Assembly: GCA_022432975.1 (NCBI GenBank)
Contig: CM039512.1
Location: 39,433,936 to 39,497,935 of the forward strand
Direction: 5' to 3'
Source: Begonia masoniana
Lineage: Eukaryota; Streptophyta; Magnoliopsida; Cucurbitales; Begoniaceae
Length of the DNA stretch: 64,000 bases
In this document: positions 37,217 to 46,600 of the stretch, in pieces
Layout of the letters: every line of letters begins with the position of its first letter
Position numbering within the stretch: the stretch's first letter is position 1
Notes under the pieces: generated by a model
Seen by the model: only the letters and a program-made list of their open reading frames with translations
Database searches by the model: none
Told to the model about the DNA's origin: nothing
Program-made: the position numbers and the translations under genes

Positions 37217-37840
37217 GCATGGTATTTGTGATTGTAAACAACTTTTTGCCAAAATCAATACACTACTATTTCCCTAAATATCCAAGGTTCCCTTTGGTGT
37301 TTTTCTTTGGTTTTCTTGAGCCAAGTGGAGAAATCCTCCATTGCTAACCTAGCTTGGGTTGCTAGGATAGCTCTTAGCTATTCCCTCACCTTCTCCATTC
37401 GGAGTTGGATCGAGGACGAAAATCCCCGGCCTACTGTGGTCGTTTTCCTCCCGAAAAACTTTTATCCGAGAGCTTAACCCGTAAGATCGCTCTACGGAAC
37501 CTCCAAGGGTATTTCTTTTCTTTTATTGCCACCACTTTGCAGACAACATTCACCTTTACTTTCGGCTCCATCTTCACACACCTTCACTTTTATTTTTATT
37601 GTCATTTATCTTCATCTTTTAACATTACATTAATTCGGCCCTAACATCTCTTCTTCATCCCTTTTCTTCATTTTTATTTCATGTTTCACTCAATTAACTC
37701 ACCTATATAAATCGGCCATAATATTATTTAGTGCCATTTTAATTTCTAGTATTTTATTTAATCTTCTTCTCCCTTTATTTTAGCCATTACACAACACTGA
37801 CACCCTAGCACCTCTAGTATACGTTTTTGTGTGTTCACAT

Positions 37841-38845
37841 TGTAACACCCGAGTTTTCAGGTTTCCACTCTAAGGGTATTTTTGTAAATAAGAGATATAG
37901 GTTCGTTTTGGGAGCGGGAGGTTTTATTAGGACCCTGGGAATTTATGATGATTTTTAGAAGAATAAGCAAATTTTTAGAAAATTTATAGTGGGTGAAGGT
38001 TTGAAGTTGTGCTATTTGAATGATTTCATAACGTATGTCTTTGGTGATGTTTTAAGAAAATTTCATGTTTATGTTCGATGTTTGTTTTGAGGATTTGATT
38101 GGATTTTTATTTGATGATTTTAGGTGATTTACGACTGTATGGATACGCACGGTTTTAGAGCGATCCATGCAGTTAGTTTTCGTGAAATTTGGAAGTGTAT
38201 AGACTAAGTTAGAGTTGTGTTGAGTAATGAATAATGTTGGGTGATGCGTGTTGTTGGATGAGTTTGATGTGGAATCTGTGTAGTGATAATACGTTGAAGA
38301 GTGGCTATGAAAAATGAAAGAAAAGTGGTGAGGTTTTAAGTGTGTTTTGTAGAAAACTGAAATGAAGAAAGAAAGGGAGAGGAAAAAGTCGTGCTCTCTG
38401 GTGAGGTTCCAGAGAGCATGGCGATTGATCGCCTCTTGGAGGTGATCAATCGCCTCTCCCTGCCTGGAAATCGCAGGGAGGCAATTTCTGGTCGCCGCTC
38501 TCTAAAGAAATCCAGAGAGCGTGACGACTGATCGCCACAGATTGTGGTGACCAGTCGCCACAGGCGATTGGCAACAGGCGACTGGTCGCCTGTTGCAATC
38601 GCCGAAGGGCGATCAGTCGCCCCCTTTTTGGGCGACTGATCGCCATAGCATGCATTTTTATTTTAAGTTTAATTTTAATTAGTTAATAGTTTTAATTGAT
38701 TTAATTGTTTTAAATGATTTACTAAACGAACTTCGATTTCAATTTCGATTGAGAGTTCGCCTTAAGTACAGTTAAAGTTAAAAGTGCAAAAAAAAAAGAT
38801 AAAATAATCGTACGGGTAATTGGGTACAGTACTAGGGTCGTGACA
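37841..38845 (+). repeat. 5' LTR of E5
   Basis: The LTR is 1,005 bp with TG...CA ends. Most of it aligns with 42266-43283 with scattered substitutions. The downstream copy has a short extra stretch near 43136-43148 (AGTATTTGTTTTA). It carries the GATC-rich cassette at 38393-38655 and a poly-A run at about 38789. Confidence 0.95.
38393..38655 (+). repeat. GATC cassette and hairpins, E5 5' LTR
   Basis: A purine-rich run is followed by GCTCTCTGG...CCAGAGAGC (38393-38417), then many GGCGATTGATCGCC, GCGACTGATCGCC and GTGACCAGTCGCC-like units. A second such hairpin lies at 38497-38520. The order and hairpin core match the cassette of E2 on its own sense strand. The same array is at about 42817-43078 in the 3' LTR. 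Frames read through it (42477-42986 minus, 42772-43107 plus) are not genes. Confidence 0.85.
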
Positions 38846-38849
38846 ATTA

Positions 38850-38860
38850 TGGTATCAGAG
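38850..38860 (+). other. tRNA-iMet primer binding site of E5
   Basis: TGGTATCAGAG lies 4 bases (ATTA) after the 5' LTR end TGACA, the same spacing as in E2. It would pair with initiator-methionine tRNA to prime minus-strand synthesis. Confidence 0.9.
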
Positions 38861-39016
38861 AGACGGAGTTTTAAAAGCGAATTCTGTGAACTGCCTGCCA
38901 AAACACGAACCGCCACACGAGGACTCTCCATCGACTGTAAGTATTTAAGTTTAAGTGTTATTCATTGATGTTTATATTGTTTTGTCTTGTGTTTGTATTG
39001 TGTCTAGGAACAAGAA

Positions 39017-39631
39017 ATGCCGAGAGCACCTAGGCAACTCTGAGTGGACCCCATTAGCCAGCTTATAGATATGGTGCGAGTTTTTGAGCTAAAGGAGGAG
39101 CAGTTACCAGTTAGGGGCATAAAAAGAGTTAGTGAGGATTTAATTAGCGTGGTAGATGAGAAACGTACACGAAGGCTTGTGCAGTTCCCTCAATGCCAAA
39201 CGTGTAAGAAGTGCCATGGTGGGGTGTGCAAGGCAGGTTCTGGCCGATGCTTTGCGTGTAATGGACTGGGTCATCTCTCTAGGAACTGTCCAATGAGGTT
39301 TTTTCGAGAGGTGCTACCGCAACAAAAATAGTGTTGGCAACTACATCGACGGGGCGCTACGAGGCCCAACGATGCACCGTTTATACAGGACAGAAGCAAA
39401 CGGCCACAAGGGGCTCAACAGGTTCCTCGATGCCCTATGTATCTGAAGAATCACTTCGGGGAGTGCAAGTTACATTCCGGTCGATGTTTTCGGTGCGACA
39501 AGGTGGGGTACAAGGCCAGAGATTGTCTAGGACTGAATAAGATACCACCGTGTTGTCCTTCGAGGATGTCTACCTTGATTGAAGAAGAGGGAACCGCTCA
39601 ACCATCGGTTATTCCAGGTATATTCATATAG
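39017..39631 (+). pseudogene. Degenerate mini-gag with two zinc-knuckle modules (E5)
   Basis: About 205 codons lie in one frame from ATG 39017 (MPRAPRQL), with stops at 39041-39043 and 39329-39331. A short N-terminal part (SQLIDMVRVFELKEEQL) leads within about 60 codons to CQTCKKCHGGVC and CFACNGLGHLSRNC, a complete CX2CX4HX4C knuckle. After the second stop and a 45-codon linker the pair is repeated as CPMYLKNHFGEC and CFRCDKVGYKARDC. In the second copy one Cys and one His are replaced by Tyr, so zinc binding would be weakened. The end, EEEGTAQPSVIPGI, is clearly homologous to EEETAQPSAVSGI of the E2 gag. No capsid core is present. In a working copy it would bind element RNA; this copy is broken. 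Confidence 0.82.
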
Positions 39632-42252
39632 TAGCGATTAATAAGACAAGGAGCGTTAGAGTAGAAGTTTAATTAGAGTAGGGGTTTAAAACGTAACTTT
39701 TGTATATTGGATAGAAGGAGGATAGTGAATAGAGAAAGTTACGCATTGAGGTGAATAACCTGGGATAGTTGTGCGAGTGTGTACATACTTAGAATTTATT
39801 ACCATTGGAGGGATACAACTTAAGATATATAACAGTGGAATAGATATAAACTGGACTTTAGTTGACAAACCTCCTAAGTATTTAAATGAAGGTAATAACC
39901 AGAAGTCTAGCTTAGGTGAATTGTCGAATAGGAACGTTTGACTTAGTAAATATCAGTGAAGAGAACAAAGATATTGAGGTGAAGTTGTTAGGTTAACAAA
40001 TTTAGAGACGTTAGAAAAATAGGGAATCTTATGTAAGGTGGTACTTAAGTTATAAGAATTAGACGTTTGCTAGGAGATATGTACCACTTTAGAAGGTTAG
40101 TCAATAAAGGGGGATTTGTTTCTCTTTTTGATGTGTGAGGTTTATAACCAACGCGATAGGGGAGAAAACTTAGTTAAGCTAAGGGCGATCTGTAGATAAT
40201 AGACGCGTCAAGTCATGAGTGCGTGTTGATTGACAGAGCGAGTACCAATTAGGAAGAGTAACGAATAGTTGACTTCGAACTTTTGGTTTAGAAAGATAAG
40301 AGATAAGTAGTAAGTCTAAAGTTGATACAGTTCGAGTTAAATACCGTAACCTGTAACTTACCTCCAAGATGGAAGTAGGAACTTTAGTGTTTAAAGGACC
40401 CGAGAGGTAGATCGTAATGAAGAGTCATTTCAAGATTTTGGGAAAAAGAATTGACTGGAGAGTTTAGGTGGTGGCCAATTAAGTGGAACTCGAAGTGAGT
40501 ATGAGTGATCGAACGATAAAGCGTGAAGCTGGAAAAGTTTAGAACTCTGAGGATGTAGAAATAGTCATTACTCAATTGATGGTTAAAGCCATAGATCAGT
40601 CAAAATTTAGCGCCTAAGTAGTAATTGAGGAAATCGGGAGAATGAGATCAAATTAGGTGAGTTAGAAAGCTTGGCCTACAAGGGATTAAGAGAGGGCCGA
40701 TTCATGTGAGAATTTAAGGAGGTGAATTCGATCACTTTGTTAATTGCCTGGAGACTTGAGAATTGATAGGGCTTGTGGTATGAGCCAGAGCACGCTTAGT
40801 TCCATTAAGGGTAATAGATGCTTCTAGGTTTTTTTTTTTTTTTTTTGAAAATAAAAGGACAAGATTTGGGAATTTTAGAAGATTAGGATTAAGATTGTAA
40901 ATCTATTTACAACAAGTTTGCTAACAAGAAAATTGTTAGATAAATCATTGTGAAGAAGCCAAGGAGAATATTTAGAATCTGACTAGAAGGAATGAAAGAT
41001 AATAGGCTAGTTAGTAACTTCGAGAAAGTCCTCGTGGAATATTAATAATAAGTGTAAGACATTGTAAATTAAATAAAGGGTTTAAATATGAAGTTAAGCT
41101 CGAATGCGAAGTCTTACGAATCAGGGGATTGGAGAGTTATCAAGTACATTAGGAATATGATTAAATTAGGAATTTCAAGGCTCGACCCGTGTGTAATGTA
41201 GTCGAAGCCAAAGATTTTGTAAATAGCTAAGGTTAAAGTGAATAAACTCAAGTGTGTGCAGAAGATCGCAACTTGAGGAAATAGAGACTATGTGGTATAA
41301 GATAAAATGGGCGGTTAGGTAGACTTTTGAGCTTTGGATTATATCATGCGGGTAAGTGAGAAGATTAACTAGATCAAATGAAAGATTGATATCAGAGTCA
41401 AGTAGCGGAGGTTGTGGAAATTGGAGCATATTGGATGAAAGGGAGAAAGATTTGCACCAAGACTGTGCAAGTGAGCTTAGAAGTGAAGTTAGAACAAGAG
41501 GAATTGGGGATGTTACGACTCGTAAGTTACGTCGATTTGTTTGTGTACCCTTTAAGGTGTTGGGTGAATAATTTAAAGAATTAGTTTAGAGTTAAGAATT
41601 TGTTTGGGATTGATAAATACCGAGATAAAAACTGGACAAAACGAGCGTAGTGGACATAATTATAGAAGCTTCGAGGATACCGTGAGAGCGTCAAGGGGTA
41701 GATTTAAGCATTTAAAGCCCTGTGTACGAGAATGACATTAGAGTGGTTGAGGAAGTGTTGTAATTGCCCAAGGTAAGTAGGTTTAGACAGCGATAGTGAT
41801 AATTTGGAAAGGAGATAGTAGGGTAGAGAAAAGTTTGAAATTGAGGGCTAGGATAAGAAATCTATGTATCAGATTCTTAGTGTCACAAATTTGAAGAAAC
41901 TTTGAAGGTTTGATGTGGTTAAGTGCATATTGTTGGCACGAAATAAGAAAAGTTAGGAACTAAATGAACTTAGTTCGAGGAAGAATTAGAGTTGAAGTTA
42001 AGTTAGAGAGGATCGAGAGTCTAAGTGATGGAGGTTAAGTTGAAGTCGATGGATGTATGAGCGATTGAGTTACTAAGTGAGTATTTAGAAGAAATTAAAG
42101 CTTTTGAAATATAGGAAACCATTGAAACCCGAAGGGTGGGTAAGGCCATAGGGGTGTCGTGAATGGTATTGTGAGCATGGTTATGTAGATAATGTGAGGG
42201 TGAGTAATTAGAAGTTTAACCAAGCAATAATTTTGGGGACAAAATTCCAATT
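39632..42252 (+). other. Non-coding internal region of E5
   Basis: About 2.6 kb lie between gag and the polypurine tract, with no frame longer than about 85 codons and no pol motif on either strand. The first ~250 bp can be matched by eye to the equivalent part of E2. Farther on, only patches such as GATTGAGTTACT (42063) recur. A poly-T run lies at about 40830-40847. Small frames such as 40179-40367 and 41175-41429 are regarded as chance. Confidence 0.7.
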
Positions 42253-42265
42253 AAGGAGGGAAGGA
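42253..42265 (+). other. Polypurine tract of E5
   Basis: AAGGAGGGAAGGA sits directly before the 3' LTR start TGTAACACCC and follows GGGGACAAAATTCC, a common pre-LTR sequence in plant Ty3/gypsy elements. Confidence 0.88.
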
Positions 42266-43283
42266 TGTAACACCCGAGTTTTCGGGTTTCCGCTCTGAGG
42301 GTATTTTTGTAAATAAGAGATATAGGTCCGTTTTGGGAGCGGGAGGTTTTATTAGAACCCTGGGAATTTATGATGATTTTGAGGAGAATAAGCAAATTTT
42401 TAGAAAATTTATAGTGGGTGTAGGTTTGAAGTAGTGCTACTTGAATGATTTGATAACGTATGTCTTTGGTGATGCTTTAAGAAAATTTCATGTTTATGTT
42501 CGATGTTTGTTTTGAGGATTTGATTGGATTTTTATTTGATGATTTTAGGTGATTTACGACTGTATGGATACGCACGGTTTTAGAGCGATCCATGCAGTTA
42601 GTTTTCGTGAAATTTGGAAGTGTATAGACTAAGTTAGAGTTGTGTTGAGTAGTGAATAATGTTGGGTGATGCGTGTTGTTGGATGAGTTTGATGTGGAAT
42701 CTGTGTAGTGATAATACGTTGAGGAGTGGCTATGAAAAATGAAAGAAAAGTGGTGAGGTTTTAAGTTTTTTTTGCAGGAAACTGAAAGGAAGAAAGAAAG
42801 GGAGAGGAAAAAGCCGTGCTCTCTGGTGAGGTTCCAAACAGCATCGCGATTGATCGCCTCTTGGAGGTCATCAATCGCCTCTCCCTGCTTGGAAATCGCA
42901 GGGAGGCGATTTTTGGTCGCCGCTCTCTGGAGAAATCCAGAGAGCGTGGCGACTGATCGCCACAAATTGTGGCGACTAGTCGCCACAGGCGATTGGCAAC
43001 AGGCGACTTGTAGCTTGTTGCAATCGCAGAAGGGCGATCAGTCGACCCCTTTTTGGGCGACTGATCGCCATAGCATGCATTTTTATTTTAAGTTTAATTT
43101 TAATTAGTTAATAGTTTTAATTGATTTAATTGTTTTAGTATTTGTTTTAAACGATTTACTAAACGAACTTCGATTTCAATTTCGATTGAGAGTTCACCTT
43201 AAGTACAGTTAAAGTTAAAAGTGCAAAAAAAAAAAGATAAAATAATAGTACGGGTAATTGGGTACAGTACTAGGGTCGTGACA
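42266..43283 (+). repeat. 3' LTR of E5
   Basis: The LTR is 1,018 bp and matches 37841-38845 with scattered substitutions. It ends GGGTCGTGACA and is followed by the right target duplication CACAT. The 169-codon minus-strand frame at 42477-42986 lies wholly inside the LTR. It is low-complexity in its second half and is not called as a gene. Confidence 0.95.
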
Positions 43284-43316
43284 CACATAGACCCTTTTTC
43301 TAAGGGATCCTGTGTC

Positions 43317-46300
43317 AGAACGTATCAAGCAAATGATGTTCACTGTTACATGACTTGTGGTTAAAACCTAAGTTATCAATTTCACCTTCAAGGTTTTAAC
43401 TTGAATTGATGAGAACGACGTAAATTGAGGACCTAATAACCTTCATGGACGCGTAATTAAGACTTAGTAATGCTTTTGAAGAAGAATAAAAAAATTCATT
43501 TCAATCGATTTGTTCTAAAAGAACTGAACGTATCAAGCAAATGAGGTTCACTGTTACATGACTTGTGGTTAGAACATAAGTTATCCATTTCCCCTTTGAA
43601 GGTTTTAACTTAAAATGATGAAAACGACGTGTATTGAGCACCCAATAACCTTAATGGACGCGTAATTAAGACTTAGTAATGCGATTGAAGAATTATAAAA
43701 AACTTCACTTCAATCGATTTATTCCAAAAGAACTTAACGTATCAAGCAAATGAGGTTCACTGTTACATGATTTGTGCTTAGAACCAAAGTAATCCCCTTA
43801 ACCTTCAAGGTTTTAACTTGAAGTGATGATAACGACGTGTATTGAGAACCCAATAACCTTCATGGACGGGTAATTAAGAATTAGTAATGCGTTTGAAGAG
43901 ATATAAGAAACTTCACGTCAATATATTTGTTCTAAAAGAACTGAACGTATCAAGCAAATGGGGTTCACAGTTACATGACTTGTGGTTAGAAGCTAAGTTA
44001 TCCATTTGACCTTCAAGGTTTTAACTTGAAGGGATGAGAACGACGTGTATTGAGGACCCAATAACCTTCATGGACGCGTAGTTATGATATAGTAATGCTT
44101 TTGAAGAATTATAAAAGACTTCACTTCAATCGATTTGTTCCAGAAGAACTGAACAGTATCTAGCAAATGAGGTTCACTTTTACATGACTTGTGCTTAGAA
44201 CCTAAGTTATTTTATTCACCTTCAATGTTTTACCTTGAACTGATGAGAACGACATGTATTGAGAAATAAATAACCTTTATGGACGCATAATTAAGAGTTA
44301 GTATTGCATTTGAAGAATTATAAGAAACTTCACTTCAATCGATTTGTTCCAAAAGAATTGAACGTATCAAGCAAATGAGGTTCACTGTTACAAGACTAGT
44401 GGTTAGAAACAAAGTTATCCCCTTATCCTTCAAGGTTTTAACTTGAAGTGATGATAATGTCGTGTATTGAGAACCCAATCACCTTCATGGATGGGTAATT
44501 ACGACTTGGTAATGCATTTGAAGAAGTATAAGAAACTTTATCTCTATCGATTTGTTCTAAAAGAATTGAATGAATCAAGAAAATGAGGTTCACTTTTACA
44601 TGACTTGTTGTTAGAAGCTAAGTTATCCATTTGACCTTCAACGATTTAACTTGAAGTGATGAGAACGACGTGTATTGAGGACCCAATAACCTTCATGGAA
44701 GTGTAATTATAACTTATCACTGCTTTTGAAGAATTATAAAAGACTTCACTTCAATCAATTTGTTCCAGAAGTACTGAACGTATCAAGCAAATGAGGTTAA
44801 CTGTTACATGACTTGTGCTTAGAACCTAAGTTATTTTATTCGCCTTCAAGGTTTTACCCAGAACTGATGAGAACGACGTGTATTGAGGACCAAATAACCT
44901 TTACGAATGCTTAATTAAGACTTAGTATTGCGTTTGAAGAAGTATAAGAAATTTCACTTCAATCGATTTGTTCCAAAAAAACTGAACGTATCAAGCAAAT
45001 TAGGTTCACGGTTACATGACTTGTGGTTAGAACCTAAGTTATGCATTTCACCTTTAAGGTTTTAACTTGAAGTGATGAGAACGAATTGTATTGAGGTCCA
45101 ACTAACCATTATGGATGCGTAATTAAGACTTAGTAACGCTTTTGAAGAAGTATACAAAATTTCACTTCAATCGATTTATTTCCAAAAGAACTGTACGTAT
45201 CAAGCAAATGAGATTCACTGTTAGATGACTTTTGATTAGAACCAAAGTTATCCATTTCACCTTCAAGGTTTTAACTTGAAGTGATGAGAACAACGTTTAT
45301 TGAGGACCTAATAACCTTCTTCGACGTGTATTAAAGACTTAGTAATGCATTTGAAGAAGTATAAGAAATTTCAGTTCAATCGATTTGTTCTAAAAGAACT
45401 AAACGAATCATATCAATGAGGTTCACTGTCACATGACTTGTTGACAGAAGCTCAGTTATCCATTTGAACTTCAAGGTTTTAACTTGAAGTGATGAGAACG
45501 GCGTGTATTGACGACCCAATAACCTTCATGGACGCATAATTATGAATTAGTAATGCTTTTGAAGAATTATAAAAGACTTTGCTTCAATCGATTTGTTCCA
45601 GAATAAATGAACGTATCAAGCAAATGAGATTCACTGTTAGATGACTTTTGATTAGAACCAAAGTTATCCATTTCACCTTCAAGGTTTTAACTTGAAGTGA
45701 TGAGAACGACGTGTATTGAGGACCCAATAACCTTCATGGACGCGTAATTAACACTTAGTAATGCGTTTGAAGAAGTATAAGAAATTTCACTTCAATCGAT
45801 TTGTTCTAAAAGAACTAAACGTATCAAGCAAATGAGGTTCACTGTTACATGACTTGTTGACAGAAGCTCAGTTATCCATTTGACCTTCAAGGTTTTAACT
45901 TGAAGTGATGAGAACGGCGTGTATTGACGACCCAATAACCTTCATGGACGCGTAATTAACACTTAGTAATGCTTTTGAAGAATTATAAAAGACTTTGCTT
46001 CAATCGATTTGTTCCAGAATAAATGAACGTATCAAGCAAATGAGATTCACTGTTACATTACTTGTGCTTAGAACTAAACTTATTTTATTCACCTCCAAGG
46101 TTTTACCTAGAACTGACGACAACGACGTGTATTGAGCACCAAATAACATTTATGGACGTGTAATTAAGACTTAGTATTGCGTATGAACAAGTACAAGAAA
46201 CTTCACTTCAATCGATTTGTTCCAAAAGAACTGAATGTATCAAGCAAATGAGGTTCACCGTTACATGACTTGTGATTAGAACCAAAATTATCCATTTCAC

Positions 46301-46600
46301 CTTCAATGTTTTAACTTTAAGGGATGAGAACGACGTGTATTGAGAACCCAATAAGCTTCTTGGACGCGTAATTAACACTTAGTAATGCGTTTGAAGAAGT
46401 ATAAGAAACTTCATTTCAATCGACTTGTTCCAAAAGAACTAAACGTATCAAGCAAATGAGGGTCACTATTACATGACTTGTGGTCAGAACCAAAGTTATC
46501 CATTTCACATTTAAGATTTTAACTTGAAGTGATGAGAAGGACGTGTATTGACGACCCAATAACCTTCATGGACGCGTAATTAAGTCTTTGTAATACGTTT
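43317..46600 (+). repeat. Satellite array block 5a, late subfamily A
   Basis: About 16 monomers still have CAATCGATTTG but often AACTTGAAGTGATGAG and GGACCCAATAACCTTCATGG, intermediate between the left array and subfamily B. Individual monomers are strongly diverged. The left edge joins the CRM-type LTR in mid-monomer (CAGAACGTATCAAGC). No gene is seen. Confidence 0.95.

Larger units (their letters stand above)
37841..43283 (+). mobile_element. Non-autonomous LTR retrotransposon, 5.4 kb (element E5)
   Basis: A complete element is inserted in the CRM-type LTR and flanked by CACAT (37836-37840 and 43284-43288). LTRs of 1,005 and 1,018 bp, with TGTAACACCCGAG starts and GGGTCGTGACA ends, bracket a 3,420 bp internal region. 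It has a tRNA-iMet primer site, a short broken gag and a clear polypurine tract, but no recognisable pol. Internal size, gag layout and the start of the non-coding body match element E2, although the LTRs are much shorter. As the innermost of the nested insertions here, it postdates the CRM copy. Confidence 0.95.
36477..43317 (+). mobile_element. 3' LTR of the CRM-type element, split by nested E5
   Basis: The LTR is probably 36477-37840 plus 43289-43317, about 1.4 kb. A purine tract (AGGAGGAGA) directly precedes TGACATGCC at 36477, and the right end reads GATCCTGTGTCA before satellite resumes, giving TG...CA ends. If this start is right, the last ~38 integrase codons lie inside the LTR, an overlap reported for CRM-group elements. 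A TATA box lies at 37210. With no 5' LTR left for comparison, the left boundary is inferred. Small frames at 36726-36911, 36915-37100 and 37405-37644 look like chance. Confidence 0.6.

Noticed and set aside
42477..42986. 169-codon minus-strand open frame
   Set aside because: It lies wholly inside the E5 3' LTR, overlaps the short-repeat cassette, is rich in low-complexity Ser/Asn/His, and the equivalent frame is broken in the sister LTR. It is not a gene.
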